From Brevundimonas vesicularis (GTDB lineage: Bacteria; Pseudomonadota; Alphaproteobacteria; Caulobacterales; Caulobacteraceae): DNA of 64,000 bases. Positions 8,045-18,038 of this stretch are shown one piece after another. Location: NCBI RefSeq assembly GCF_027105095.1, contig NZ_CP114278.1, forward strand, positions 868,001-932,000, given 5' to 3'. The notes beneath the pieces were generated by a model. The model had not been told where the DNA came from. It saw only the letters and a program-made list of their open reading frames with translations, and did not search any database. Made by a program: the position numbers and the translations under genes. Position 1 is the first letter of the stretch. The number at the start of each line of letters is the position of its first letter.

Positions 8045-8809
8045 CTAGAGCAGCCATCCCTGGTCCGACGTCCGCACGACCGTGTCGGTCATCAGGCCGC
8101 GGCGGCGAAGCTCGGTCGCGGCGGTAAAAGCGATGTCGATGTCGCGTCCCGACGCCAGGATCTGAAGCCGGTCGGCATCCACCGCGCTCCACGCCTTGCC
8201 GCGTTCAGGGCCGGCGGGCACGCGGGGCAGCAGTCCCGGTTCGCGGCTCCAGGCCAGGAGCTGCTCGACGGTCGTCTGGTTCAGCATGTCGCGCAGATGG
8301 TGGGCGGTGACATAGGCGTCGGGCAGGGCGCGATGCGCCGGAAGGCCCAGTTCATGCACCAATCCCTCGGGCCGGCGCAGATAGCGCAGCATCTGGTTGG
8401 AGAAGCGCGGCAGGTCGGGCCACAGCCGCAGGGCGCATTTCCAGGTGCAGATCCACTTTGCGCCGCCTGACAGGGCAGGGGTGCAATACCGCTGCTCGAA
8501 GCTGGCGCGGTGAGCCGCCAGGGCGATCACGCCCGCCTCGGGACGAAGGATGGGCGGGGCGACGGCCTTCCAATAGCCGGCGTCCTGAACCCACTCGTCC
8601 AGAATGTGATGGATCGCCATGGTGTCGGGCGAAATCGGCCGACCGGGATTTACGAAACGGGCGCCGCGCGTCGCATCCAGACGCCATGGGCCGGCCCCGT
8701 CACGCACAACGTCCTGCCAGCCGATCTCGCAGACGTCCTGAGGGCCGGATCCGGCCGTCTCCAGGTCGAGGACGCGGATGCGTTGGGGGGATGGCGTGAA
8801 GTCGGTCAG
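8045..8809 (-). CDS. DEDDh-type 3'-5' exonuclease with probable CTG start
   Basis: The protein is an exonuclease of the DnaQ/ExoX superfamily. Read from 8809 it has exonuclease motif I as VLDLETAG (residues about 14-21), then HHILDEWV, motif II region AAHRASFEQR and motif III HRALPDAYVTA, giving the D-E-D-H-D set. Such enzymes remove nucleotides from 3' ends of DNA during repair or proofreading; the exact substrate is unknown. Motif I requires translation from upstream of the first GTG (8707), but no ATG, GTG or TTG occurs in frame before the upstream stop. CTG 8809 preceded by GAGGA four bases away gives a natural start, TDFTPSPQRIRVLDLE after the initiator, and 254 residues. Confidence 0.75.
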   Translation of the reverse strand: MTDFTPSPQRIRVLDLETAGSGPQDVCEIGWQDVVRDGAGPWRLDATRGARFVNPGRPISPDTMAIHHILDEWVQDAGYWKAVAPPILRPEAGVIALAAHRASFEQRYCTPALSGGAKWICTWKCALRLWPDLPRFSNQMLRYLRRPEGLVHELGLPAHRALPDAYVTAHHLRDMLNQTTVEQLLAWSREPGLLPRVPAGPERGKAWSAVDADRLQILASGRDIDIAFTAATELRRRGLMTDTVVRTSDQGWLL

Positions 8810-8896
8810 GGCGTCCTCGGCGTGGAGTTCACACCTGATAACGCCTGGGGCGCCGGATTCGGTCCGGCGTCTGGAAAGACCGCCGACGGCGGGGCG

Positions 8897-9040
8897 TCAG
8901 TTCGGCAGGCGGATCGATCCGTGCGGCATGACGGTCATCACGGCCCAGAGGCCGACCAGCACCACGGGCGAGGCGATCAGCGCCCGCCGACAGCGATGCG
9001 CCAGATAGAGAGCCTCGCCAATCACGATCGACACCAGCAT
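8897..9040 (-). CDS. Possible 47-residue membrane peptide
   Basis: An ATG at 9040 is preceded by GGGGGA at seven-base spacing, a good ribosome-binding site. The 47 codons encode a mostly hydrophobic peptide with two candidate membrane stretches, LVSIVIGEALYLA and ALIASPVVLVGLWAVMTVM, separated by the basic turn HRCRR. The frame is open further upstream to 9166 but without a comparable ribosome site. No family is recognised. It lies in the otherwise gene-free gap 8810-9157 between the exonuclease and the DUF1345 gene, where nothing else was seen. Confidence 0.4.
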   Translation of the reverse strand: MLVSIVIGEALYLAHRCRRALIASPVVLVGLWAVMTVMPHGSIRLPN

Positions 9041-9157
9041 TCGCGTTTCCCCCGAAACGATAAGCGACACTTCTATGACGTTGCCGACAGACGTGTCCCT
9101 CAATGAGACGAAATCCATTTTGTCGTAGCCGCTCCGCAGGCCGCGCGGTCGCTGGAC

Positions 9158-9841
9158 GTGCGGCAAGGAATGCGCAATCTCGCAGGCATGGGATCTGTCG
9201 CGCGCCTGTTCCGTCTACATTTGTCGCTATGGCTCGGGCTGCTGGTGCTGGCGGTAGTCGTGGCGCTGGCGCCGGCCAGCGTCGGCTGGCCGATGCGACT
9301 GGCGGCCGGCTGGGACGCAGGCGTCGCCACCTTTCTCGTCGCGACCTTCGCGCGGATCTTTCGCGCCCGTTCGCAGGAGGCGATGCGGCGGCGCGCGGCG
9401 GAACTGGATCAGGCGGGCGTTCTGGTTCTGCCGCTCAGCATGGCGGCGGCCGTGGCCAGCGTGGTGGTCCTGGTCCTCGCCATGGTGGCCAGCGACGGCA
9501 AGCCGACCGTCGGGCAGGCGGTCTTTTCAGTGTGCACCGTCGGCCTGTCGTGGCTGTACGTGCACATCATCTTCGCCCTGCATTACGCCCACGGCTTCTA
9601 CGCGCCGCGTGACGACGGCAAGGGCGATCAGGGCGGGCTGATCTTTCCGGGCGAGGAGGACGCGGACTACTGGGACTTTCTGCACTTCGCCCTGATTATC
9701 GGCGTGGCGAACCAGACGGCCGACGTGCAGATAGCCAGGCGCGAGCTGCGTGGCCTGGCGACGTTTCACAGCCTGATCGCCTGGTTCTTCAACGCCGTCA
9801 TCCTGGCGCTGACGGTCAATCTGGCCGCCACGCTGCTTTAG
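9158..9841 (+). CDS. DUF1345 family inner-membrane protein
   Basis: The 227-residue protein matches DUF1345, a family of multi-pass inner-membrane proteins of unknown function. Five hydrophobic segments are visible, near residues 20-40, 55-68, 88-110, 120-140 and 200-225. The family signature is LIFPGEEDADYWDFLHFALIIGVANQTADVQI (shown in part), which begins near residue 161. A run of Arg residues after the second helix suggests a cytoplasmic loop. The start is uncertain: GTG 9158, ATG 9170 and ATG 9188 are all possible and none has a well-spaced ribosome site. Confidence 0.8.
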   Translation: MRQGMRNLAGMGSVARLFRLHLSLWLGLLVLAVVVALAPASVGWPMRLAAGWDAGVATFLVATFARIFRARSQEAMRRRAAELDQAGVLVLPLSMAAAVASVVVLVLAMVASDGKPTVGQAVFSVCTVGLSWLYVHIIFALHYAHGFYAPRDDGKGDQGGLIFPGEEDADYWDFLHFALIIGVANQTADVQIARRELRGLATFHSLIAWFFNAVILALTVNLAATLL

Positions 9842-9859
9842 GCACGCGCAGACGTTCGG

Positions 9860-10111
9860 TCAGAGATCGACGGGGCGACCGGACTCCTCTTCCTCAAGGG
9901 TCACGGCGACGTCGGCGTTGGCCGACAGGCGCACCTTGTCTCCCTCGACGCCGGCGACGAAGCCGTTCTCGATATAGTGGTGGTGATCGGCGTGGGCGCC
10001 GGTGTTCTCGCGCCGTGTCAGCTTGATCCGGTCGCTTTCGACCCGGTCCACGACGCCGACGTGAACACCGTCGGCTCCGATGACTTCCATGCCTTCCTTG
10101 ATCTCGCTCAT
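9860..10111 (-). CDS. DUF2171 domain protein
   Basis: The 83-residue soluble protein begins MSEIKEGMEVIGADGVHVG and continues VDRVESDRIKLTR, the pattern of DUF2171, a short PRC-barrel-like beta domain found in many Alphaproteobacteria. A histidine cluster (HADHHHY, residues about 41-47) and an acidic C-terminus are visible. Its function is not known. The ATG is preceded by AGGAAAG at good distance. It is divergent from rsgA across about 180 bp. Confidence 0.75.
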   Translation of the reverse strand: MSEIKEGMEVIGADGVHVGVVDRVESDRIKLTRRENTGAHADHHHYIENGFVAGVEGDKVRLSANADVAVTLEEEESGRPVDL

Positions 10112-10289
10112 CGCCGTTCTTTCCTCGCTGAACATCGTGTCGATAGCGGAGCGCCGCCGACCGGCATTTCGTTCCCGAGGCGACGCGACGGCGAGCGTGC
10201 TTGTTCGCGGTCCCGCCGACTGGCAAGGCTTTGGGTCAGTGTTCAGCACAAGCCGGCTGAGGAGCGCGAGCGACAGGGATGCCGTTGAC

Positions 10290-11366
10290 TTGATCGAACA
10301 GTATGGATGGTCCGAGGTCTGGGCGACGGCGTTTGCGCCGCATGCCCATGCCGGTCACACGCCGGGCCGCGTCATCCTCCAGCATCGCAACGGCTATCTG
10401 GTCGTCACGGATGCGGGCGAGCTTCAGGCCAAGGCTTCGGGCCGACTGCGACACGAAGCCCAGGAGACTGGGCCCCCTGCAGTGGGCGACTGGGTGGCGC
10501 TGTCGCCGAACCCTCAGGACGGCGCCGCCACCATCCATGCCGTCCTGCCTCGCCGCACCGCCTTCGTGCGGCGGGCGGCGGACAGCGCGCGTCGAACCCA
10601 GATCCTGGCGGCCAATATCGACGTGGCCTTCGTCGTCACCTCGATGAATGCGGATCTGAATCCGCGTCGAATTCAGCGTTTCCTGGCTGCCGCGATGGAC
10701 AGCGGAGCGCGGCCTGTTCTCGTTCTGACGAAGTTGGATCTCAGCGCCGACCCTCAAGCCGAGGCCGCTCAGGTGGCGGCGCTGGAGGCGCAGACACTGG
10801 TCCTGACCGTCTCGGCGCGCGAAGGCGTCGGCCTGGAGGCGCTGCGTCTTCAGGTGAAGCCGGGCCAGACCTGTGTCCTCATCGGCTCGTCGGGTGTCGG
10901 CAAGTCCACCCTGGTCAACGCCTTCCTGAACGAGGATCGGATGGCGACCCAGGCGGTCCGCGCATCAGACGACCAGGGACGGCATACCACCAGCCACCGC
11001 CAGCTGCTCCCGCTGCCCGGCGGCGGTCTCATCATCGACACCCCCGGCATCCGCGAAGTGGGCCTGATCGACGCCGAAGAGGGTGTGGAAGCGGTCTTCG
11101 ACGACATCGAACAGCTCATGCAGAACTGCCGCTTCACCAACTGCGGCCATGTGAGTGAGCCGGGATGCGTTGTCCAGACGGCGCTCGCGGACGGCGCGCT
11201 GGAGGGATCACGCTGGGCGCATTTCCAGAAGCTGAAGTCGGAACTGGCGGCGGCGGGGGACAAGGCGGAACGGATCGCCAAGGCTGCGGAACGTCGGCGG
11301 CTGGGCGGCCTGCAGAAGGTCTATCGCGCGACGAAGCGCAACGATCGTGGCGGGGCCGATCGATAG
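10290..11366 (+). CDS. rsgA: Ribosome small subunit-dependent GTPase RsgA
   Basis: RsgA is a circularly permuted GTPase that helps late maturation of the 30S ribosomal subunit. The roughly 358-residue product has an N-terminal OB-fold, then the permuted G motifs: TKLD (G4) at 147-150, P-loop GSSGVGKST (G1) at 199-207 and DTPG (G3) near 240. The C-terminal zinc knuckle is visible as C-x6-C-x-H-x5-C in NCRFTNCGHVSEPGC. TTG 10290 starts close to the conserved YGW region and has AGGGA upstream. The frame is open back to 10080, across the neighbouring divergent gene, so earlier starts are unlikely; a GTG at 10239 cannot be excluded. Confidence 0.93.
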   Translation: MIEQYGWSEVWATAFAPHAHAGHTPGRVILQHRNGYLVVTDAGELQAKASGRLRHEAQETGPPAVGDWVALSPNPQDGAATIHAVLPRRTAFVRRAADSARRTQILAANIDVAFVVTSMNADLNPRRIQRFLAAAMDSGARPVLVLTKLDLSADPQAEAAQVAALEAQTLVLTVSAREGVGLEALRLQVKPGQTCVLIGSSGVGKSTLVNAFLNEDRMATQAVRASDDQGRHTTSHRQLLPLPGGGLIIDTPGIREVGLIDAEEGVEAVFDDIEQLMQNCRFTNCGHVSEPGCVVQTALADGALEGSRWAHFQKLKSELAAAGDKAERIAKAAERRRLGGLQKVYRATKRNDRGGADR

Positions 11367-11446
11367 CGTCGATGGCGCAACCGATTTTCGACGTGTTGCG
11401 GGGCCAAACGGGCTAGGTGAAGTCCTTAGACTCAAGAAAGATCACC

Positions 11447-11770
11447 ATGTCCGCATTCACCATCGTCACCACCAGCGCCGTTCAGGGCAGCGAGGCCGCA
11501 GAGGTCAATACGCTGACGGACGACTTTTCCGACGCCAGCGAGGCGGTGGGCTACGCACGGCGCATGGCCGACGAAATGATCGACATGGCCGATCAGCTGC
11601 TGCTGGATTTCGATTACAGCAATGTCGGCGTCTATGAGGGCGATCTGCTGGACGAAGACGTCACCCCGGATCACCCCGCACTGATCGGCGTCTGGGTGCT
11701 GGATGAAGAAGGCTCGGCCTTCGTGCCGGCCGAAGAGTTCCGCCCGGGATCGACCGAAGTCGAGAACTGA
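11447..11770 (+). CDS. Small acidic protein of unknown function
   Basis: ATG 11447 with AAGAAAG upstream opens a 107-codon frame whose product is strongly acidic, with no membrane segment and no signal peptide. It has an N-terminal MSAFTIVTTSAVQGSEAAEV and a helical middle with SDASEAVGYARRMADEMIDMADQ (shown in part). I do not recognise a family. Codon use and GC-rich third positions resemble the neighbouring genes, supporting a real coding sequence. It follows rsgA by 80 bp in the same direction and may be co-transcribed. Confidence 0.65.
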   Translation: MSAFTIVTTSAVQGSEAAEVNTLTDDFSDASEAVGYARRMADEMIDMADQLLLDFDYSNVGVYEGDLLDEDVTPDHPALIGVWVLDEEGSAFVPAEEFRPGSTEVEN

Positions 11771-11902
11771 TCGGCGACTATCGCGGCGGGAGGTTCGGAT
11801 CGAGCCGCCTGCCGCGTCGGTCATCGGACGAGAGACGGGCACCTAGTCGCGCGCCGACTGGCGACTTCTGCGGATCGAAAATGTGGGGGAGGATGGCCGT
11901 CC

Positions 11903-11928
11903 CTCCGAACACCTTGCGGTGCTCGGAG
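11903..11928 (-). other. Strong hairpin 3' of tRNA-Ala
   Basis: CTCCGAACACC (11903-11913) and GGTGCTCGGAG (11918-11928) form an 11-bp stem, perfect but for one position that becomes a wobble pair in RNA on the minus strand, closed by a 4-nt loop. It lies eight bases beyond the encoded CCA of tRNA-Ala. There is no T-run, so it may be a 3'-processing or stability element, or a non-canonical terminator. Confidence 0.5.
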
Positions 11929-11935
11929 GTGACGA

Positions 11936-12011
<76 letters not shown>

Positions 12012-12078
12012 GGACCTGTCGGTCTGGATCGCCCGGTTCATCTTGCGATGGCCCCCGGCGAGGCGGCGGAAACTAGGT

Positions 12079-12180
12079 CAGGCCTTTTCTGTGATCAAGC
12101 CCGTTTCGAGATTTATTTTCACCGCGTTCCCGGGGGTGAAAATACGCAGGTTTTTCAAATCGAAAGGTGTGAAAGGCCTG
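12079..12180. repeat. Nested inverted repeat, about 100 bp
   Basis: Three stems are nested in register. The outer stem is CAGGCCTTT (12079-12087) with AAAGGCCTG (12172-12180). A middle pairing joins TTTCGA-GA-TTT with AAATCGAAA. The inner stem is ATTTTCACC (12115-12123) with GGTGAAAAT (12135-12143) around an 11-base loop. The AT-rich inner part stands out in this GC-rich genome. It lies between tRNA-Ala and the FYDLN gene, both on the minus strand. It may be a structured RNA leader, a protein-binding site or a remnant repeat. Confidence 0.55.
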
Positions 12181-12184
12181 CTGT

Positions 12185-12270
12185 CCCGCCGCGTCTCCCT
12201 AACGGGAAATGCGGCGGGTGCAACAAGAATCTGAGCCAGATCGCAAGAAGCCCACAGCAAGTCGGGCTTC
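12185..12270 (-). terminator. Two hairpins downstream of the FYDLN gene
   Basis: CCCGCCGC (12185-12192) pairs with GCGGCGGG (12211-12218), and GAAGCCC (12247-12253) pairs with GGGCTTC (12264-12270). Either could end the minus-strand FYDLN transcript, whose stop is at 12302. Neither is followed by a clear T-run, so the terminator call is tentative. Confidence 0.35.
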
Positions 12271-12301
12271 AAGTCGCGCGATGCGCGATAGGCCCAGGAA
12301 T

Positions 12302-12763
12302 TTAGTCGTCGTCGCGCGACGGCTTGGCGATCTCGTCGTCGATCGAGTCGTCGTCTTCGTCCTCGATGAACGGCACGGAGTCGTCATCGTCGTCGGCCAG
12401 CAGATCGTCGTCGCCGTCGGTCGAGCCCATGCCGGCTTCTTCCGAGGCGTCGGCCGGGGAGTCTTCGTCCTCGTCGTCCGGCGTCAGGATCGGCTCGTGG
12501 CCTTCCTCGTCGATTTCCGGCGTCTTGACGTCGTCTTCCTCGTCCTCGTCGCCGTCGACCTTCTTGTCCTTGACCTGATCGTCCGTGTCCTCATCGTCGG
12601 ACGGATAGCCGGGACGGGCGCGGCGGCTGCGCAGCTTCATCGCCTCTTCGGGATCGAAGTCGGTTCCGCATTTGGGGCAGTGTGCGGGGCGACGGTTCAG
12701 GTCGTAAAACTTCGCCTGGCAGTTGGGGCAGACCTGTTTGGCGCCCAGTTCGGGATTGGCCAC
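12302..12763 (-). CDS. TIGR02300/FYDLN acid domain protein
   Basis: The 153-residue protein starts with a zinc-ribbon-like segment, C-x2-C at [22 protein letters not shown] (shown in part; two CxxC pairs in residues 12-32), containing the FYDLN motif that names the family. The remaining 110 residues are extremely acidic, rich in Asp and Glu, and probably disordered. The family is restricted mostly to Alphaproteobacteria and its function is unknown; a nucleic-acid or metal role is only a guess from the ribbon. The start is GTG at 12763. The gene is divergent from aroA. Confidence 0.85.
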   Translation of the reverse strand: MANPELGAKQVCPNCQAKFYDLNRRPAHCPKCGTDFDPEEAMKLRSRRARPGYPSDDEDTDDQVKDKKVDGDEDEEDDVKTPEIDEEGHEPILTPDDEDEDSPADASEEAGMGSTDGDDDLLADDDDDSVPFIEDEDDDSIDDEIAKPSRDDD

Positions 12764-12888
12764 GTTTGGATGCTTTCAACGGGTTGAATTCGGGGCGGTC
12801 CCTTGCCACCCCTTTGACCCGCTGTCAAAAGCTGTCTTTCGCGCCGCCCGCGCGGCCCTTCACACAATACAGCCTGAAGCGGGTGATC

Positions 12889-14208
12889 ATGCCGTCCCAA
12901 CTGACTTCGCGCCGCGCATCCGCCCTGACTGGAAAGGTTCGCGCGCCGGGCGACAAGTCGATGTCGCACCGGTCTATGATCCTGGGCGGCATGGCGTCGG
13001 GCGTGACCGAGGTCGAGGGTCTTCTGGAAGGCGACGACGTCCTGGCCACCGCCCGAGCGGTCGAAGCCTTCGGCGCCAAGGTCGAGCGGACCGGCGACGG
13101 CAGATGGCGGATCGAGGGGGAGGGCGGCTTTACGACCCCGGCGTCGGTGATCGACTGCGGCAACGCCGGAACCGGGGTGCGCCTGCTGATGGGGGCGGCG
13201 GCCGGCTATCCATTGACGGCGACCTTCGACGGCGACGGTTCGCTTAGGAAGCGTCCGATGAAGCGGGTCACGGGACCGCTGGCCGAGATGGGCGCGGCGT
13301 TCGACTGGCAGGCGACCGAGGATCGGCTCCCGGTGGCCCTGACCGGCGGCGCGCTGAAGGCGATCGACTATGTGCAGACGGTGGCCTCGGCCCAGGTGAA
13401 GTCGGCCATCCTGCTGGCGGGTCTGAACGCCGAGGGCGTCACCTCCGTGGTCGAGCCGGAAAAGAGCCGCGACCATACCGAGCGGATGCTGCGCGCCTTC
13501 GGCGCCGAGGTGGGCGTCGAGGAGAGGGGCGAGGGCTGGAAGGTGACGCTGAAGGGCGGGCAGGCCCTGACCGGGACCGTCGTCGCCGTGCCGGGCGATC
13601 CGTCCTCGGCGGCGTTTCCCCTGGGGGCCGGTCTGATCGTGCCGGGGTCGGAGGTCACGGTCGAGGGCGTGATGCTGAACCCGCTTCGCACCGGCCTGTT
13701 CGACACCTGGATCGAGATGGGCGCCGACCTGACCATCACCAACCGGCGTGAGGCCGGCGGCGAAGAGGTCGGTGACATCACCGCCCGTCACTCGTCCCTG
13801 AAGGGCGTGGTCGTGCCTGAGGATCGCGCCGCCTCGATGATCGACGAATATCCGATCCTGGCGGCGACGGCGGCCTTTGCGGATGGCGTCACCGTCATGC
13901 GCGGCGTGGGCGAGATGCGGGTCAAGGAAAGCGACCGGATTTCGCTGATGGTCGAGGGGCTGCGCGCCTGCGGTATTCAGGTCGAGGAGGAGCCGGAAGG
14001 CTTCATCGTCACCGGCGCCGGCCAGGGCGGGGCGGTGCGTGGAGGCGGCCTGGTCCACACCGCCCACGACCACCGCATCGCCATGAGCCATCTGGTCCTA
14101 GGCCTGGCCGCCGAACAGCCGGTCTCTGTCGACGAGCCTGGCATGATCGCCACCAGCTTCCCCGGCTTCGTCGAGATGATGAACGGCCTGGGCGGGCGTA
14201 TCGCGTGA
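12889..14208 (+). CDS. aroA: 3-phosphoshikimate 1-carboxyvinyltransferase (EPSP synthase)
   Basis: AroA joins shikimate-3-phosphate and phosphoenolpyruvate to make 5-enolpyruvylshikimate-3-phosphate in the shikimate pathway. The 439-residue protein has PGDKSMSHR near residues 20-28 (Lys, Ser and Arg for substrate binding), [11 protein letters not shown], the catalytic Asp in [15 protein letters not shown] and the RVKESDR motif. The Gly-Asn-Ala-Gly-Thr-Gly context resembles class II enzymes; drug tolerance is not inferred. ATG 12889 is preceded by GGGTGAT. Downstream genes overlap by four bases or follow closely, so aroA probably heads an operon running through cmk. Confidence 0.96.
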   Translation: MPSQLTSRRASALTGKVRAPGDKSMSHRSMILGGMASGVTEVEGLLEGDDVLATARAVEAFGAKVERTGDGRWRIEGEGGFTTPASVIDCGNAGTGVRLLMGAAAGYPLTATFDGDGSLRKRPMKRVTGPLAEMGAAFDWQATEDRLPVALTGGALKAIDYVQTVASAQVKSAILLAGLNAEGVTSVVEPEKSRDHTERMLRAFGAEVGVEERGEGWKVTLKGGQALTGTVVAVPGDPSSAAFPLGAGLIVPGSEVTVEGVMLNPLRTGLFDTWIEMGADLTITNRREAGGEEVGDITARHSSLKGVVVPEDRAASMIDEYPILAATAAFADGVTVMRGVGEMRVKESDRISLMVEGLRACGIQVEEEPEGFIVTGAGQGGAVRGGGLVHTAHDHRIAMSHLVLGLAAEQPVSVDEPGMIATSFPGFVEMMNGLGGRIA

Positions 14209-14474
14209 AGCCCGTGCGCGACGTCGTCGGTCGAGGCATCGCGGTCCTTGGTCTTCTGACCTGTCTGGGCGGAGCCGGCTGGACGGCTTGGATCGTCTGG
14301 CAAGGGGTGACGACAGGCCGGGTCTCGGGCAAGCATGGCGCCGTGCATCTTAGGGCCGAGGGCGACGCCTTCTTCTATTCGACCGTGGCGCTGAGCGGCG
14401 TCGCCTGTTTGGTTTGGCTGGGTTTGGCGGCCTTCGCGGTCGTGGTTCTGGCGCGTTGGAAGGCATGGTCGTGA
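14205..14474 (+). CDS. Small two-helix membrane protein
   Basis: The GTG start overlaps the aroA stop in the sequence GTGA, showing translational coupling. The 89-residue product has two predicted membrane helices, near residues 10-33 and 60-84, joined by a polar loop containing [21 protein letters not shown] do not recognise a family. It resembles its downstream neighbour in layout, with a helix, a polar loop ending in an aromatic-Tyr-Ser segment, then a helix, suggesting the two are distant paralogues. Confidence 0.6.
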   Translation: MKPVRDVVGRGIAVLGLLTCLGGAGWTAWIVWQGVTTGRVSGKHGAVHLRAEGDAFFYSTVALSGVACLVWLGLAAFAVVVLARWKAWS

Positions 14475-14752
14475 ACCGGCCGGGGCCGTCGGGCTGGATC
14501 AAGCCGATCCTGACGCTGGCGATCGCGATCCTGATCGGCTGGTTCTGCGTGATCGGAGCCCGAGAAATCGTCCAAAGCCTGGATGCCGGGGTGCTGAACA
14601 ACCGAAAGGGGCCGGACGTTCTGTTGGCGGACCGACCCCTGCTGTATTGGAGTGTGGTCGGCTTCTATGTGGCGTCGGTTGCGGCCGGGGCGGGCCTGGC
14701 GGTCCTGCTGGCCGGCCTTGCAATTCGTGATTTGGTCGGACGCCGAGACTGA
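14465..14752 (+). CDS. Small two-helix membrane protein, second of a pair
   Basis: This 95-residue protein begins at ATG 14465, or at GTG 14471, which overlaps the preceding stop as GTGA. It has helices near residues 13-32 and 60-85, with a polar loop containing DAGVLNNRKGPDVLLADRPL. No family is recognised. The tight spacing with aroA and with the preceding gene suggests a shared transcript with cmk, which starts 100 bp downstream. Confidence 0.6.
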   Translation: MVVNRPGPSGWIKPILTLAIAILIGWFCVIGAREIVQSLDAGVLNNRKGPDVLLADRPLLYWSVVGFYVASVAAGAGLAVLLAGLAIRDLVGRRD

Positions 14753-14852
14753 GGCCTGCGGCTGGATTGGTCGGGCGATCCTCGCTATCAGGTTCGGCCT
14801 CCCGTGCGTTTGGGATCGAGATTGAAATGCGCCACGCGCTGCGGAGACCTGC

Positions 14853-15497
14853 TTGACCCTGATCATCGCCGTCGACGGACCGGCCGCCTCTGGCAAGGGG
14901 ACCATTGCCGCGCGTCTGGCCCAGACCTATGGCTTGCCGCATCTGGATACGGGGCTGCTGTATCGAGCCGTGGGTGCAAAGGTGCTGGCGGACGGCGGAT
15001 CGCTGGATGACGAGGCGGCGGCGACGCAGGCGGCGCGGGGGCTGGACGCGGCGGGCCTGTCGGACGATCCGCGCCTGACGACGGGCGAGGCGGGCGAGGC
15101 GGCCAGCCGGGTCGCCAGCTTCGCCGGCGTGCGGGCGGCTCTACTAGAATTGCAGCAGGCGTTCGCGGCCCAGGCGGGCGGCGCGGTTCTCGACGGACGC
15201 GACATCGGCACGGTGATTGCGCCGAACGCTCAGGCCAAACTGTTCGTCACCGCGACGCCCGAAGTGCGGGCCACGCGCCGCTGGAAGCAGCTGACGGCGC
15301 GCGGATCGGACATCGCCTTTGACGCCATGCTGGCCGACATCCAGCGCCGCGACGAGCGCGACGCCGGGCGCGGGGCGGCCCCGATGGTCCAGGCCAATGA
15401 CGCGGTCTTGCTGGACACGACCGATCTGGGTATAGAAGCCGCCTTCGATGCGGCCCGCCGTATCGTCGAGGCGGCGCGCGCGAAACACGGTCTCTGA
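14853..15497 (+). CDS. cmk: Cytidylate kinase
   Basis: Cmk phosphorylates CMP and dCMP with ATP in the cytoplasm, feeding pyrimidine nucleotide pools. The 214-residue protein has the P-loop GPAASGKGT at residues 9-17, the substrate motif LDTGLLYRAVG at 31-41, LDGRDIGTVIAPNA near 113-126 and RRDERDAGR in the lid. The start is TTG with GGAGA seven bases upstream. The order aroA-cmk-rpsA-ihfB is widely conserved in bacteria and supports the call. Confidence 0.96.
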   Translation: MTLIIAVDGPAASGKGTIAARLAQTYGLPHLDTGLLYRAVGAKVLADGGSLDDEAAATQAARGLDAAGLSDDPRLTTGEAGEAASRVASFAGVRAALLELQQAFAAQAGGAVLDGRDIGTVIAPNAQAKLFVTATPEVRATRRWKQLTARGSDIAFDAMLADIQRRDERDAGRGAAPMVQANDAVLLDTTDLGIEAAFDAARRIVEAARAKHGL

Positions 15498-15695
15498 CCC
15501 ATCTCGCAAATCCAACGCTCCCACCCTCGGCCTCCGCGGGCGTTTTGATCGTTCTGAACGGCCTCGCATCCCGACGACCTGATTCCATCTTTTCCCATCG
15601 CCCCGCGCGCCGCCTTTCGCTGCGTCAGGGGTCCACCTCGCGCGGGATCGTCCTTCGGTCACGCGCCACAGCCCCACTGGAAACACCAGAGCTTC

Positions 15696-17399
<1,704 letters not shown>

Positions 17400-17436
17400 G
17401 GCTCAAGCCGAAGGGCGCACCGCGTCCTTCGGTCGC

Positions 17437-17518
17437 CTCGCTCATTCAGCAGAGCCCGCGCGCTCTGCGATAGGGGCAATCTCGCTCAAGCAGCAGAGCG
17501 CCGCGCGCTCTGCGATAG
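17437..17518. repeat. Tandem duplicated hairpin behind rpsA
   Basis: Two copies of a 38-bp unit lie at 17437-17474 and 17481-17518, both starting CTCGCTCA and ending CTCTGCGATAG. Each contains a palindromic core in which AGAGC or AGAGCG pairs with GCTCT or CGCTCT across a CCGCG-like loop. The copies differ at a few bases, including a one-base length change in the loop. They precede the rpsA terminator in the gene-free stretch 17400-17727. The remainder of that stretch shows only the ihfB upstream region. Confidence 0.65.
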
Positions 17519-17533
17519 CGACAAAGACTGAGG

Positions 17534-17563
17534 GGGCGGCGGGAGCGATCTCGCCGCCCTTTT
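17534..17563 (+). terminator. Intrinsic terminator of rpsA
   Basis: GGGCGGCG (17534-17541) pairs with CGCCGCCC (17552-17559) around a 10-nt loop and is followed by TTTTCTCTGTTT. This is a good rho-independent terminator for rpsA, separating it from ihfB. Confidence 0.8.
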
Positions 17564-17727
17564 CTCTGTTTGAAACATCGCTGTGTTCGGCTCCGGACAT
17601 TTTTCTTGCGAATGACGCGCATCTTTGTCGGATAAGGGCTTTTTCGAGAGCCGGTCGGGGGTTAGGGTGTCGCTCTGGATCGACGGCGGGCGAAACGGCC
17701 TGTCCAAACGAGCTGGCAGGGGCGCAG

Positions 17728-18018
17728 ATGATCAAGTCCGAACTGATCGAGAAACTTGCAGCGGAAAACACCCACCTGACCCACGCCGAGGTGGAACGGC
17801 TGGTCAACGCGATCCTCAACACCATGACGTCGGCCCTGGCCGACGGCGGCCGGGTCGAGTTGCGCGGTTTCGGCGCCCTGTCGGTGCGATCGCGCCCGGC
17901 GCGCGCGGGTCGCAATCCGCGCACCGGCGAGACCGTCGACGTGCCCGCCAAGGCCGTCCCCTTCTTCAAGAGCGGCAAAGAGCTGCGCGAGCGGCTGAAC
18001 GCCTCGGGCGACGCCTGA
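17728..18018 (+). CDS. ihfB: Integration host factor subunit beta
   Basis: IhfB pairs with IhfA to bend DNA at specific sites in transcription, replication and recombination. The 96-residue protein has the HU/IHF fold with the DNA-arm signature [13 protein letters not shown] near residues 64-76, and a typical [14 protein letters not shown]-terminus. GGCAGGGG lies upstream of the ATG. Position directly behind rpsA is the usual location in Proteobacteria. mscL follows after 20 bp, probably on the same transcript. Confidence 0.95.
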   Translation: MIKSELIEKLAAENTHLTHAEVERLVNAILNTMTSALADGGRVELRGFGALSVRSRPARAGRNPRTGETVDVPAKAVPFFKSGKELRERLNASGDA

Positions 18019-18038
18019 TCGTCATTTAAGGATACCCT

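Noticed and set aside
12697-14091. Long minus-strand frame antisense to aroA
   Set aside because: aroA is unmistakable in the opposite direction; the antisense product has no domain and no ribosome site.
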